Notes: generated by a model not told the origin, from the letters alone. 64,000 nucleotides of DNA from Branchipolynoe longqiensis (GCA_030323885.1 CM059198.1:8020086-8084085), one strand, 5' to 3'. Positions 1 through 11,888 are shown, counted from the first letter of the stretch. Translations and numbers: made by a program.

Positions 1-3000
1 ATGCAAGGACGTAAAACTCCAACAACCAAACAAACAAACATGTCACCTAGCTGTGTCCTTTGTCTGCAGCTTTGACATGGATACTTGGTTGAGGTCCTAA
101 CTCCTGCCCCCGTCACACCGCCCCTTCCTGATATGACCTTACGTGATGCTAGGACGTAAAACTCCAACAAGCAAACAAACAAACATGTCACCTAGCTGTG
201 TCCTTTGTCTGCAGGTTTGACCCGGATACTTGGTTAAGGTCCTACCTCCCGGCCCAGTCACACCACCCCTTCCTGATATAACCTTACGTGATGCTAGGAC
301 GTAAAACTCCAACAACCAAACAGACAAACATGTCACCTAGCTGTGTCCTTTGTCTGCAGGTTTGACCCGGATACTTGGTTAAGGTCCTACCTCCCGGCCC
401 AGTCACACCACCCCTTCCTGATATGACCTTAAATGATGCAAGGACGTAAAACTCCAACAACCAAACAAACAAACATGTCACCTAGCTGTGTCCTTTGTCT
501 GCAGGTTTGACCCGGATACTTGGTTAAGGTCCTACCTCCCGGCCCCGTCACACCGCCCCTTCCTGATATGACCTTAAATGATGCAAGGACATAAAACTCC
601 AACAACCAAACAAACAAACATGTCACCTAGCTGTGTCCTTTGTCTGCAGCTTTGACACGGATACTTGGTTAAGGTCCTACCTCCCGGCCCCGTCACACCC
701 CCCCTTCCTGATATGACCTTAAATGATGCTAGGACGTAAAACTCCAACAACCAAACAAACAAACATGTCACCTAGCTGTGTCCTTTGTCTGCAGCTTTGA
801 CATGGATACTTGGTTAAGGTCCTACCTCCCGGCCCCGTCACACCACCCCTTCCTGATATGACCTTACGTGATGCTAGGATGTAAAACTCCAACAACCAAA
901 CAAGCAAACATGTCACCTAGCTGTGTCCTTTGTCTGCAGCTTTGACACAGATACTTGGTTAAGGTCCTACCTCCCGGCCCTGTCACACCGCCCCTTCCTG
1001 ATATGACCTTAAATGATGCAAGGACGTAAAACTCCAACAACCAAACAAGCAAACATGTCACCTAGCTGTGTCCTTTGTCTGCAGCTTTGACACGGATACT
1101 TGGTTAAGGTCCTACCTCCCGGCCCCGTCACACCCCCCCTTCCTGATATGACCTTAAATGATGCTAGGACGTAAAACTCCAACAACCAAACAAACAAACA
1201 TGTCACCTAGCTGTGTCCTTTGTCTGCAGCTTTGACACAGATACTTGGTTAAGGTCCTACCTCCCGGCCCCGTCACACCACCACTTCCTGATATGACCTT
1301 AAATGATGCAAGGACGTAAAACTCCAACAACCAAACAAACAAACATGTCACCTAGCTGTGTCCTTTGTCTGCAGGGTTGACACAGATACTTGGTTAAGGT
1401 CCTACCTCCCGGCCCCGTCACACCACCACTTCCTGATATGACCTTACGTGATGCTAGGACGTAAAACTCCAACAACCAAACAAACAAACATGTCACCTAG
1501 CTGTGTCCTTTGTCTGCAGCTTTGACATGGATACTTGGTTAAGGTCCTACCTCCCGGCCCCGTCACACCGCCCCTTCCTGATATGACCTTACGTGATGCT
1601 AGGACGTAAAACTCCAACAACCAAACAAACAAACATGTCACCTAGCTGTGTCCTTTGTCTGCAGCTTTGACACAGATACTTGGTTAAGGTCCTACCTCCC
1701 GGCCCTGTCACACCGCCCCTTCCTGATATGACCTTACGTGATGCTAGGACGTAAAACTCCAACAACCAAACAAACAAACATGTCACCTAGCTGTGTCCTT
1801 TGTCTGCAGGTTTGACCCGGATACTTGGTTAAGGTCCTACCTCCCGGCCCCGTCACACCGCCCCTTCCTGATATGACCTTACGTGATGCTAGGACGTAAA
1901 ACTCCAACAACCAAACAAACAAACATGTCACCTAGCTGTGTGCTGTGTCTGCAGCTTTGACATGGATACTTGGTTAAGGTCCTACCTCCCGGCCCCGTCA
2001 CACCACCCCTTCCTGATATGACCTTACGTGATGCTAGGACGTAAAACTCCAACAACCAAACAAACAAACATGTCACCTAGCTGTGTCCTTTGTCTGCAGC
2101 TTTGACACAGATACTTGGTTAAGGTCCTACCTCCCGCCCCCGTCACACCACCACTTCCTGATATGACCTTACGTGATGCTAGGACGTAAAACTCCAACAA
2201 CCAAACAAACAAACATGTCACCTAGCTGTGTCCTTTGTCTGCAGGTTTGACCTGGATACTTGGTTAAGGTCCTACCTCCCGGCCCCGTCACACCGCCCCT
2301 TCCTGATATGACCTTACGTGATGCTAGGACGTAAAACTCCAACAACCAAACAAACAAACATGTCACCTAGCTGTGTCCTTTGTCTGCAGGTTTGACCTGG
2401 ATACTTGGTTAAGGTCCTACCTCCCGGCCCCATCACACCGCCGCTTCCTGATATAACCTTAAATGATGCAAGGACGTACAACTCCAACAAGCAAACAAAC
2501 AAACATGTCACCTAGCTGTGTCCTTTGTCTGCAGGTTTGACCTGGATACTTGGTTAAGGTCCTACCTCCCGGCCCCATCACACCGCCGCTTCCTGATATG
2601 ACCTTAAATGATGCAAGGACGTAAAACTCCAACAACCAAACAAACAAACATGTCACCTAGCTGTGTCCTTTGTCTGCAGCTTTGACACAGATACTTGGTT
2701 AAGGTCCTACCTCCCGGCCCCGTCACACCGCCCCTTCCTGATATGACCTTAAATGATGCAAGGACGTAAAACTCCAACAACCAAACAAACAAACATGTCA
2801 CCTAGCTGTGTCCTTTGTCTGCAGGTTTGACCCGGATACTTGGTTAAGGTCCTACCTCCCGGCCCTGTCACACCACCCCTTCCTGATATGACCTTACGTG
2901 ATGCTAGGACGTAAAACTCCAACAACCAAACAAACAAACATGTCACCTAGCTGTGTCCTTTGTCTGCAGCTTTGACACAGATACTTGGTTAAGGTCCTAC

Positions 3001-3775
3001 CTCCCGGCCCCGTCACACCACCCCTTCCTGATATGACCTTACGTGATGCTAGGACGTAAAACTCCAACAACCAAACAAACAAACATGTCACCTAGCTGTG
3101 TCCTTTGTCTGCAGCTTTGACACAGATACTTGGTTAAGGTCCTACCTCCCCGGCCCCGTCACACCACCCCTTCCTGATATGACCTTACGTGATGCTAGGA
3201 CGTAAAACTCCAACAACCAAACAGACAAACATGTCACCTAGCTGTGTCCTTTGTCTGCAGCTTTGACACGGATACTTGGTTAAGGTCCTACCTCCCGGCC
3301 CCGTCACACCGCCCCTTCCTGATATGACCTTACGTGATGCTAGGACGTAAAACTCCAACAACCAAACAGACAAACATGTCACCTAGCTGTGTCCTTTGTC
3401 TGCAGGTTTGACACGGATACTTGGTTAAGGTCCTACCTCCCGGCCCCGTCACACCACCACTTCCTGATATGACCTTACGTGATGCTAGGACGTAAAACTC
3501 CAACAACCAAACAAACAAACATGTCACCTAGCTGTGTCCTTTGTCTGCAGCTTTGACACAGATACTTGGTTAAGGTCCTACCTCCCGGCCCCGTCACACC
3601 ACCACTTCCTGATATGACCTTACGTGATGCTAGGACGTAAAACTCCAACAACCAAACAGACAAACATGTCACCTAGCTGTGTCCTTTGTCTGCAGCTTTG
3701 ACACAGATACTTGGTTAAGGTCCTACCTCCCGCCCCCGTTACACCGCCGCTTCCTGATATGACCTTAAATGATGC
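1..3775. repeat. 145-bp satellite array (about 26 units)
   Basis: About 26 head-to-tail units recur every 145 bp. One unit near 3149 is 146 bp because of an extra c. Each unit contains the motif ctaggacgtaaaactcc followed by a (caaa)n stretch, then tgtcacctagctgtgtcc, and a C-rich part ending in ttcctgatatgacc. Units differ at a few fixed positions, for example acgtgatgct versus aaatgatgca and gtttgacccgg versus ctttgacacag, in no regular higher-order order that I can see. The segment from cctgatatgacc through the caaa-rich run closely matches the 3' tail of the dispersed SINE-A elsewhere in this window, so the monomer appears partly SINE-derived. The array is cut by the window start and decays at about 3775. 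Confidence 0.97.
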
Positions 3776-3814
3776 TAGGACATATCAACAGACAAACTGG
3801 TCATACCCCTTACA

Positions 3815-4062
3815 GGGATGGACAGGGATGGAGCGAAGGGGAGAGACAGAGATGGAGGGAAGGAGAGAGGAAGGGATGGAGGGAAGGGGAGAGACATAGA
3901 TGGAGGGAAGGAGAGAGACAGGGATGGAGGGAAGAGGAGATGCGGGGATGGAGGGAAGGGGAGAGGAAGGGATGGAGGGAAGGGGAGAGACAGAGATGGA
4001 GGGAAGGAGAGAGACAGGGATGGAGGGAAGAGGAGAGGCGGGGATGGAGGGAAGGGGAGAGA
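3815..4062. repeat. 24-bp purine-rich minisatellite
   Basis: About ten copies of a 24-bp unit built on gatggagggaaggagag. The plus strand is almost pure purine. The period is a multiple of three, so long spurious reading frames (WREGER-type) run through it. It starts directly after the last degraded 145-bp satellite unit. Confidence 0.93.
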
Positions 4063-4240
4063 GGTGTGGGTGGTGTGTGTGTAGTGGGGGGGGGGGGCTA
4101 AGGTGGGGCTGGTGGGGTGGGGTGGGGTGGGGGTTGGATAGAACAGGGGAGGGAAGGGGTGAGGTGTGGTGATTGAAGGGGGATGATTGGTTGGAGCTGG
4201 GAGGGTGGGAGCGGGGGAGGCAGGGAAGAGGGAAATGGGG
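4063..4240 (+). repeat. G-rich low-complexity stretch
   Basis: Runs of G separated by T or A, including several ggggtgggg steps, give G-quadruplex potential on the plus strand. No coding sequence is recognised. Confidence 0.7.
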
Positions 4241-4776
4241 CCAGTGTAAAAATTTCAAATTCCCCCCATATTCAAGTTCCCCCCCCGGGAACTTGAAAAT
4301 GTTTTCAAATTCCTCCCAGGGGAATTTGAAAACGTTTTCAAATTCCCTCCCTCGTTTTAACTTTCCCTCCCCCCTCATTTTTGGGGAATTTTCTTTATTT
4401 TTATTATTTTTTGTTATTTTACAAGACAAATATTATAATATACAGAGAATAGCATAATGGAAAGTATTACTAGTACAATAAAACATATTTAACCACAAAG
4501 GACACAAAAAGTCTCTATGATGGTCAAGAACAAAATATTATAGGTCTGAAATTTAAAATGTTTTTTAAAGTTCTTTAAACAATTTTAAATTCCCGGAGGG
4601 GGGGAATTTGAAAATAGGGGAGAGGAATCTGAAAACTGTTTTTAAGTTCCCCCCCCCCCCAGGAATCTGAAAACGTTTTTAATTTCCCCGGAGGGAAGTT
4701 AAAAACGTTTTCAGATTCCCGGGTGGGGGGGGGGGGGGGAACTTGGGAAGGGGGAAGTTGAAATCGTTACAACCGG
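4241..4776 (+). mobile_element. MITE-1 copy 1 (palindrome-rich non-autonomous DNA element)
   Basis: The ends are inverted repeats: the left end reads ccagtgtaaaaatttcaaa and the right end is its imperfect complement (gttgaaatcgttacaacc). Inside are repeated half-palindromes. 4321-4346 is an exact 26-bp palindrome whose half site is ggaatttgaaaac. The middle, about 4380-4590, is AT-rich, with an attattactagtac-type segment shared with copy 2 at 18774-19258. No transposase frame is present. The superfamily cannot be assigned from the ends alone. Confidence 0.82.
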
Positions 4777-4785
4777 GAGGCGGCG

Positions 4786-5532
4786 GCGGTGGGGGGGGGG
4801 GGGGTGTTAGTGGGACGGGTGTGAAACGTTTAGGGCGCGGAACGCGAAGAGGAATAAGATTTGTGCAGTGTAATGGGTGGGTGGGGTGGGGTGGGGTGGG
4901 TGTGGTGGAGTGGGGTGGGGTGGGTGGGGTGGGGGTGGATGGGTGGGGTGGGGGTTTAGGGATGGGGTAGGGGTGCGTCTTGGGTGAGGGGTGGATATGG
5001 TGGTGTGTGGTCGGGGTGTGTGGTCGGGGTGTGGGGTGAGGGGGGTGGTGGTGTGTGGTCGGGGTGTGGGGTGAAGGGGGGGGGGGGGCTGGGGATGGTG
5101 TGTGAGGTGGGTTGGGGGGATGGTGGTGGTGTGTGGTCGGTGGTGTGGGGTGAGGGGGTGGGGGTGGGTGGTCGGGGTGTGGGGTGAGGGGGGGGGGGTG
5201 GTGGGGAGGTGGTGGGGTGAGGTTGGGGGGATGGGTGGGGTGTGGGTGGTGGGTGGTGGTGTGGGGTGAGTGGGGTTGGTGGGTGGTGGTGGTGCGGGGG
5301 GTGTGGGGGTAGGGGGGGGGGGGTGGTGGGGTGGGGTGGGGGGGGTGGGGGATGAGGGGAGTGGAGGGTGGGGGGCATGGTGGATGGTGGGGGGGGGTGG
5401 TGGGGGGGGGGGGGGGGGGTGGGGGTGGGGGTGGGGGTGGTGGGGTGGGGGGGGGGGGTGGGGGGTGGTGGGGGTGGGGGGGTGGGGGGGGGGGGGGTGG
5501 GGGGTGGGGGGGGGTGGTGGGGGGGGGGGGGT

Positions 5533-5564
<32 letters not shown>

Positions 5565-5915
5565 GGGGGGGGGGGGTGGGGGGGTGGGGGGGGGGTGGGG
5601 GGTGGGGGGGTGGGTGGTGGGTGGGGGGCGGGTGGGGGGGGGGGGGGTGGGTGGGGGGGGGGGGGGGGGGGTGGGGGGGGGGGGGGGTGGGGGGGGTGGG
5701 GGGGTGGGGGGGGGGGGTGGGGGGGGGGGTGGGGGGGGTGGGTGGGGGTGGTGGGGGGGGGGGGGAGGGGGGGTGGGGGGGGGGGGGGGGTGGGGGGGGG
5801 GGGGGGGGGGGTGGGGGGTGGGGGTGGGGGGGGGGGGGGGGGGGGGGGCGGAACATGACGGGAGGGGGGGGGGCGCGAATGGGCGGGCAGGAGGGGGGGG
5901 GGGGGCCTGCTGGAG
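4786..5915 (+). repeat. Extreme G/T tract of about 1.1 kb
   Basis: The stretch is almost entirely G with isolated T: (gggtgggg)n grading into homopolymeric G runs of up to about 30. It has very high G-quadruplex potential on the plus strand and poly-C on the other. The long polyproline and polyglycine frames are products of composition. Sequencing or assembly error in homopolymer lengths is likely here. Confidence 0.9.
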
Positions 5916-6985
5916 CGGATGCAGTGATTGTATTGGAAAGGCCCTTAAAGGGGCACGTGTCTGACACGTGAGTGACAAGTCTCACTTAGCCGACAATAAG
6001 GCGCCTGGGTATGTACCGGTCCGGACTGGCCGGTCAGGGATGGTGTGGGGGTTGGGGCGGGGGTTGGGGGGGGGCGGCGGGGAATATGGGGTAGAACGGG
6101 GCGGGCCGGGTTTGTGGAGAGGTGATGGGTGATGTCCGTTGTTGGGCGGGTGCGGGCGTGCGGGGCGAAGGCGGGGGGGGGTGGTGTAAAACGGGCAGGG
6201 GGAGCTCGGACAGGACCCGGTCAGAACCGGAGTTAAAAAAAAAAAAAAAACCAAAACAGAAACAAACCAGCACAGAAGTAGGCAGTATCACGGTAACCGG
6301 GCCAACGTAAGTTCCGGCGCGTTACAATTGCAGTTGTGTGGCAATTCCATTCCTCCTCGTTTGCGTCCAGAAGTGAAGCGCCTTGCCTTCCCACATCCCT
6401 ACACATCTCCTCCTCTCACCCTCTCACCTCCTCCCTCTCTCCCCCCCCGCTCCCCCTCCCCCAACCGTTCCCCCTCAGCATCCTCCCTCACGCCCGTCCC
6501 ACTCTTGCCGTGTCCATCGCCGCTCCCTCAGACCTCCACCCTCCATCGCCCCCGCCCCCGCCAACCAATTCACACCCCCCAGACCGCGGGTCAGGCCCCT
6601 CCCCTCGCACCCCATCCCATCCCCTACACTCCCCCCTGCCCCCCCGCCCCCCCCCCCCCTAATGAGCCTCTCCACACCACACCTCCAGAAACACCCACCC
6701 CGACTCTACAACTATAACTCCGGGACACGAGGTAGACTGCGCGACTGCGGGGCGCAGACTGTTGCCGTGCCCGCCACGGCAGGGGCGGCGGTGGCGACGG
6801 TGGCGAAGAGGCAGCGGCGGTGGCGACGACAGCGGCAGCGGTGGCGGTAGTGGGCGGTCGGCGCCGAAGGAGGAGGAGGAGGAGGAGGAGGAGGAGGAGG
6901 AGGAAGCCAGTAGGCAGGTTTCCCTCACAAACGCACCAGGAACCATGACGCACACACCGACGACAGCGGTATCCCCCTAGCGGCG
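5916..6985. other. GC-rich, CpG-rich stretch without recognised gene
   Basis: It begins with unique-looking sequence (5916-6030), then a G-rich part, a 15-nt A run near 6235-6250, a C-rich pyrimidine part (6375-6665) and a CpG-rich ggcggtggcgac-type trinucleotide part (6780-6860). It could be a CpG-island-like segment, but I see no exon, TATA context or splice structure that I would defend. Confidence 0.55.
6865..6904 (+). repeat. (AGG)n trinucleotide microsatellite
   Basis: About 13 copies of agg within the GC-rich stretch. Confidence 0.92.
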
Positions 6986-7179
6986 AACGGCGTCGTTAAC
7001 GCTGAGCCTGCTGGGACTGCGATTTGTGGGTTGTGATTGTGGGTGGGACCTGGTGGGGGCGCTACTGCATCGCTGTACCACTGCACCACTGCACCAGCGC
7101 GCCACCGCCAGTCACCACCACCAGGGGGTTGAAACCACCGACGGACGGACGGGCTGGCAGGAGGGACGGAGGACCTGCT

Positions 7180-7915
7180 GGAGGACTGGAGTTGGTTGTG
7201 AGTTGGTCGCTGGAGGCGGATAGACTACTCTACTGCCGCCCACTACTACCACCAACTACCTACTACTCCTGCTGGAGGGATGTACTTGGTTGTGAGTTGG
7301 TCGCTGAAGCTGCAGGTGGAGGCACTACTCTACTGCTGTCCACTAGTACGACCTACTACCCACTACTCCTACTGGAGGAGTGGACTTGTTGGGAGTTGAG
7401 TGCTGGAGCTGAAGCTGGGGGTACTACTACTGCTGCCCACTAGTACTATATACTACCCACTACTCCTACTGGTCTTGGTTGGGAGTTGGTTGCTGGATTT
7501 GGAGGACCTATTAGTACTGCCCACTAGTACTACCTACTACTCCTACTGGAGGAGTGGACTTGGTTGGGAGTTGGTTGCGGGAGGTGGAGGCTCTACTATT
7601 GCTGCCCACTAGTACTACCTGCTACCCACTACTCCTACTGGAGGAGTGGACTTGGTTGGGAGTGGGTTATTGGAGGTGGAGGCATTACTACTGCTGCCCA
7701 CTAGTACTACCTACTACCCACTACTCCTACCGGACTTAGCCGCGAATTGGTTGCTGGAGGTGGATATACTACTCGTATGTTGTCCACTATTGCTACCTAC
7801 TACTACCCACTACTCCTACATAACGTAGTCGCGAGTTGGTTGCTGGAGGTTGATACACTACTCGTATATTGTCCACTAGTGCTAGCTACTACCCACTACT
7901 CATACTCCTACTACA
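7180..7915. repeat. 92-bp minisatellite, eight diverged units
   Basis: Units begin at about 7180, 7273, 7371, 7470, 7547, 7639, 7730 and 7819. The best pair (7547 and 7639) is 92 bp apart. Each unit has the order ggaggagtggacttgg, gagttggttgctgg, ctgcccactagtac, then a (ctactac)-rich end. Outer units are more diverged and vary from about 77 to 100 bp. No coding potential is maintained across units. Confidence 0.92.
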
Positions 7916-8814
7916 ACTATTGCTAATACTACTAGTACAAGAGCAGCAGTTGCAGGTTACTGGTACATGCCCATAGTACAGTTCCACGTGCCATAGAGGA
8001 TCCGTTGGTGTCGTCTGATCTGCCTACAACTACTGTTTGTTACATTGGATGACAACCGTGCATACCTCTGAGACTTAAACATATGCACACATGAGCCCAC
8101 ATATGGTACCTGTGTGTATTTGTATACATATCTCTATTTTTATGCGTAGATATATATATATATATAAACAGAGAGTCACGCATAAGTACATACATGGATA
8201 TATGCATATGATATATACGAATTATACGAGTATAATAACCCAGGAATATCCCTCCTTTCCCTCACCACTCACTGCATATCGATATCAGCTGGAGTCCGCG
8301 CATGCGTACACACACGCACACCCTTGCATATATGGACATGCAACTGAAATATACACGGATAAATCTACACGGTGGGCACCGACACGGAGTAATGTACAAA
8401 TACACAGTAATTTACAGGGTAGAAACATGCACGGAGTAATGAACACGGTAGAAATATACACGAAGAAATGCACACGACTGATCTAGGCTCTACACGGCGC
8501 AGACTCTGTCAGCAGCACGTGGCGCTGGCCCAACCAATGCACCTGGAGGATGGATACAGACCCTATTGGAGCGGGGCCGGTCGTACTAGAGTTTGAGCGC
8601 GTGTGGAGTCGTGCCGTGCCAGCATAGTGTTATCTTGTCTTGTCTTCCGCTTCATCGGATTCAGTGTTTTCGATGTGTTTTCTAGATAATTTCAAGTTTA
8701 AGTGTATAAGTGCGTGAGTGTTCGAATTGCTTATACTTCCTGGCTCGTCTACTTAAGAGGGTGGATATTATTAATACTGGAATCACTGACACCTCGTGCC
8801 CATCTCCCCTTCCC
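7916..8814. other. Mostly unassigned AT-biased sequence
   Basis: It contains a short (ta)n run near 8150-8165 and, at 8345-8475, short degenerate repeats of the type acacggagtaatg and acacggtagaaat. The part from 8500 to 8814 looks like unique sequence. No gene is recognised. Confidence 0.5.
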
Positions 8815-8874
8815 CCAGTCCTTATATGACCTCAGATATTGCCAGGATGTAAAACTCCAACAAACCGACCAACC
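8815..8874 (+). mobile_element. SINE-A 3' tail fragment
   Basis: It matches the SINE-A tail (atatgacctcagatattgcc, then aggatgtaaaactcc). The rest of the element is missing. A C run follows at 8875-8892. Confidence 0.8.
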
Positions 8875-8946
8875 TCTCCCCCCCCCCCCCCCACAATCCC
8901 AACACAATCACATACATATCCTGCCAACACAACACAAGGTTAAGCC

Positions 8947-9072
8947 CATCATCATCATTATCATGTTGTCGGTCGCGATGCAACAAAGACTGCTTCCATT
9001 ACTTGATTGCCGCTCTCCATTTAGCTCTCTGCTGTGAGAGTGATGTCCATGAGTCGGTCTTAATGTCTCAGT
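8947..9072 (-). mobile_element. LINE 3' end fragment (short copy)
   Basis: On the minus strand this gives the last codons of a non-LTR retrotransposon reverse-transcriptase ORF (DSWTSLSQQRAKW). An in-frame TAA follows, then a short 3' end and an (atg)n tail. It is nearly identical to the left part of the longer copy at 54709-55160. The 5' truncation is typical of LINE insertions. Confidence 0.8.
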
Positions 9073-9921
9073 TTACACCCATCATTGGGACTATATCCAT
9101 GGTGCAGTAGCCAGTAAGTATTTGTCCCTGATCGCACAGTGTGAGCGATAACTCAGTGAGAACCTCATCTGAAGATTTGGACCCCAATTGAACCGCAAGG
9201 TGTCGCTTTGCTTCAACTGATGTTAACTACTGACATTACTGCATGATCACACATATCGGTCGAACCCTCGCTGATGTATACTGGGCACCCTGGGGTGGTG
9301 GTAGCCCGCTAAGTGTGTATATATGTGTGTGCCCGGCACCGAGCGCCTCGTCTCCCGGCACCGAGTACCAGAGCCTCCCAGCACCAATCCCCACAGTCTC
9401 CCGGCACCGAGCCCCCAGTCCCCCAGTAGTCCATGACTATCCCCGGCTGCACAAACTCCAGCTAGGACCTGGGTCTTTCCACTGACGAAAAGACTTGCAG
9501 CGTGGCCAGACAGGGCCTGGAAGGGTAGCGTGTGACCGGGAAGAGGCCGGGGAGAAGCCAGGGAAATTCGGGCCGAGGCCAGGGAGAAGTCGGGGAGACC
9601 ACGGGGAGAAACCTCGGAGAAGCCAGGGCGAGCCCGGGGTGAGGTGGGTCAGGGTTGGCGGGCTGAGGGGGCGGAACTCCCGTCAAAACCAGCTGGTCTG
9701 CCCGCCGTGCTTAAGAGGGTCGGCCCCGTGAAACACTGAGTCAACCTCACCCTTCTGCTTCTCCTCCTGCTACTCCATCCCCTCACCCTCCCACCCGCAA
9801 CCTACCCCACATCCACCACACATTACCGTTGTCTCTCCCTAAGGATTCCTCACTGTACTACTACTCACTACCTCACCCACCACCTTCCTCTCAAACCACC
9901 CCCTCCGCTATTTCACACCAC
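9073..9921. other. Unassigned stretch with short degenerate repeats
   Basis: 9330-9420 has three to four degenerate ctcccggcaccgag repeats. 9500-9650 has a degenerate ggagaagccaggg purine repeat. 9740-9920 is a C-rich pyrimidine stretch. No gene is recognised. Confidence 0.5.
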
Positions 9922-9955
9922 TGTGGTACCAAACCCTTATGTAAGTAAGTCAGCA
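9922..9955 (-). repeat. Stray fragment of the 170-bp array unit
   Basis: The sequence gtggtaccaaacccttatg, with what follows, is the reverse complement of part of the unit tandemly repeated at 19259-20230. The unit therefore also occurs outside that array. Confidence 0.75.
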
Positions 9956-10261
9956 TCCTTGCAGCATTGCACAGGAACAATGCCACTCTACTAACAAATA
10001 GCAACATACAACGGAAGGCGAATGCTCCTCAGTTCATATTGAAGGAGGATCTAGAGGTGTATTTATATATCTATGCATCCATAGAGATACATGCCCAGTG
10101 GATAATTAATTAGGCGCGTCCAGGTGTGGACCAATACCTCTACCTACGCAATTTGTGCTGGATTACTGCGGCTTGCCATAACAGGATTAAAACAGATTGA
10201 TATACAGGTAAGCACCAGTATTTATCTATTGCTGATAGTATATACTATATATGTATTTGTT

Positions 10262-10556
10262 GTTGTTGATGATCTATACTGCCTATCATGAATAGACTTG
10301 TTTTCACCATTATAAAGTTGGTCGATACAAAGCCCGGAGTCTATACTTTTACCGACCCAGGGGATTTTTAAACTCCCACATTACATAGACATGGTATGAG
10401 AGCAACTGGCATTTGATGACGCTGTTAGTTATACAAAGCGGTGGAAATCCAAATTGGGAGAAGTGATGGCATGGGAATCGAACCACCAATCTGCAGGTTA
10501 GGTGTCCAACCTAGAAAAACGTCATACACTCTAACCACTCCCCCACAGAGAACACC
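10262..10556 (-). mobile_element. SINE-B, near full length
   Basis: A tRNA-derived SINE. Read on the minus strand it starts with ggtgttctctgtg, has an A-box-like ggagtggttagagtg and a B-box-like ggttcgattcc, and ends with a ggcagtatagatcatc-type 3' end. It is the same family as 34464-34776 (+) and 26050-26280 (-). Confidence 0.88.
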
Positions 10557-10578
10557 ACATATATACACATTGGACAAC

Positions 10579-11820
10579 AGATCTTTGCCAACCCCATACT
10601 TGGTCTCTGATAATATCATGAGATCGTTGCCAACCGCATAGTTGGCCTCTGAGAATATAACGTCTGAGCCGACCCCTCGTTGGCATCTCACAATATTGTG
10701 AGATCTGAGCTAACCATGTCCTTTACCTGTGACAATACCATGATATCTTTGACAACCCTGTCCTTTACCACTCAAAATATCATGACATATTTGCCAATCC
10801 TACCCTTAGCCTCTCACAATATCATGAGATCTGAGCCAACCCTTCCTTGGAGACTCACAATGTCATGACATCTTTCCCAACCCTGTCCTTGACCTCTCAC
10901 AATATCATGACGTCTTTGCTAACCCGGTCATTGACCTCTCACAACATCATGACATATTTCCCAACCCTGTCCTTGACCCCTCACAATATCATGAGATCTT
11001 TGCCAACCCCGTCTTAAAGGGGCTGTCACATTTCGACGCATCGTGCCAACATACGCCAATGTATGTGAGTTTTGGCCGCTATGTCAGGATATGTTGCTAT
11101 GCGTTACGCATACATTAGGCACTTGTTGGTATACATCACGTCGACGTTCATTGAGATACGCCTTCGCACATCAGGGGGTTGGCAAAGTTTTGTGTATGCA
11201 CAAAATGTTCGATAAACGACAATGTTCGACAATGTGTGGAATTTAGTTTGCCGTACAGTATGTATGCATTAGGCATACATTGATGTATGTTAGACAAATG
11301 TTGTGCACTATGTTGCACTATGTTGACCTACTTTAAGGGCAGTGGGAATGTACAGTCCGCAAACTGAAAACGTATGGATAACGTACGCCTAACCTATGTC
11401 TAATGTACGTTTAGCATTTCTCTAGCGCATCTTAATGTATGGAACGTATGACGCGTAGTTCTGGCGATCGAATAACATATATATCATTGACCGGCATTCC
11501 ATGAATATACCGTGAGCATAATTCAAGCATTTTTCGCCGGAAGGTACGTTAGCTATAAGTTGGTCATACGTTGGCCATACGTATGTATTTGTCCAACTTT
11601 GCCCCCCACGCAAAAAACTGTTATGCTTCTCGACGTAAAAAAGTGATTTTACACATTGGCCGGGCGCTTGCAAGATGCATTGAAATTTGACAGGGCCTTT
11701 AACCTCTCACATTATCACGAGATCTGAGCCAACCCTTCCTTGACCTCTAACAACATCATGAGATATTTGCCAACCCAATCGCTGACCTCTCACATTAACT
11801 ATCAGAAGATCTGATCCAAG
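10579..11820. repeat. 42-bp minisatellite, interrupted by a MITE
   Basis: Units read approximately cctctcacaatatcatgaga, then tctttgccaaccctgtccttga, 42 bp in total, with about ten units at 10579-11013. The array resumes at 11699 with two to three further units. The interruption is the MITE-2 copy at 11018-11698, so the array predates that insertion. Near the start, some units carry gagccaaccc in place of tttgccaaccc. Confidence 0.9.
11018..11698 (+). mobile_element. MITE-2 copy 1, TTAA/TAA-flanked, 681 bp
   Basis: Ends are inverted repeats (aggggctgtcacatttc at left; the complement of the right end begins aggccctgtcaaatttc). TTAA lies directly outside both ends (11014-11017 and 11699-11702). 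Removing the element with one TTAA restores the 42-bp array. The inside is rich in tacgtatgc/acgtacgc-like subterminal motifs and a central palindrome around ttttgtgtatgcacaaaa near 11184-11203. No transposase frame is present. A TTAA or TAA target could fit piggyBac-like or PIF/Harbinger-like elements; other copies favour TAA. Confidence 0.88.
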
Positions 11821-11888
11821 GCCATCTTCGTCCTCTGTGACCAATTCTCTGCATTCAGCGACATAGTACACCATCTATGTGCATAAAT

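Noticed and set aside
139..3672. A series of 65-codon minus-strand frames repeating every 145 bp
   Set aside because: The period is not a multiple of three, the frames overlap and use GTG starts, and they only mirror the satellite. No evidence of translation.
3785..4429. WREGER-type and proline/serine-rich frames over the 24-bp repeat
   Set aside because: The repeat period is divisible by three, so frames stay open in all phases. Not a gene.
4807..5985. Long polyproline and polyglycine frames
   Set aside because: They arise from the G/T tract on both strands in several frames at once; composition artefact.
6383..6955. Proline-rich and serine/leucine-run frames in the GC-rich stretch
   Set aside because: Open in several frames because of C-rich and (agg)n composition; no splice or domain support.
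10579..11820. Possible CRISPR array (short regular repeats)
   Set aside because: The 42-bp units are contiguous, with no unique spacers, and the context is eukaryotic.
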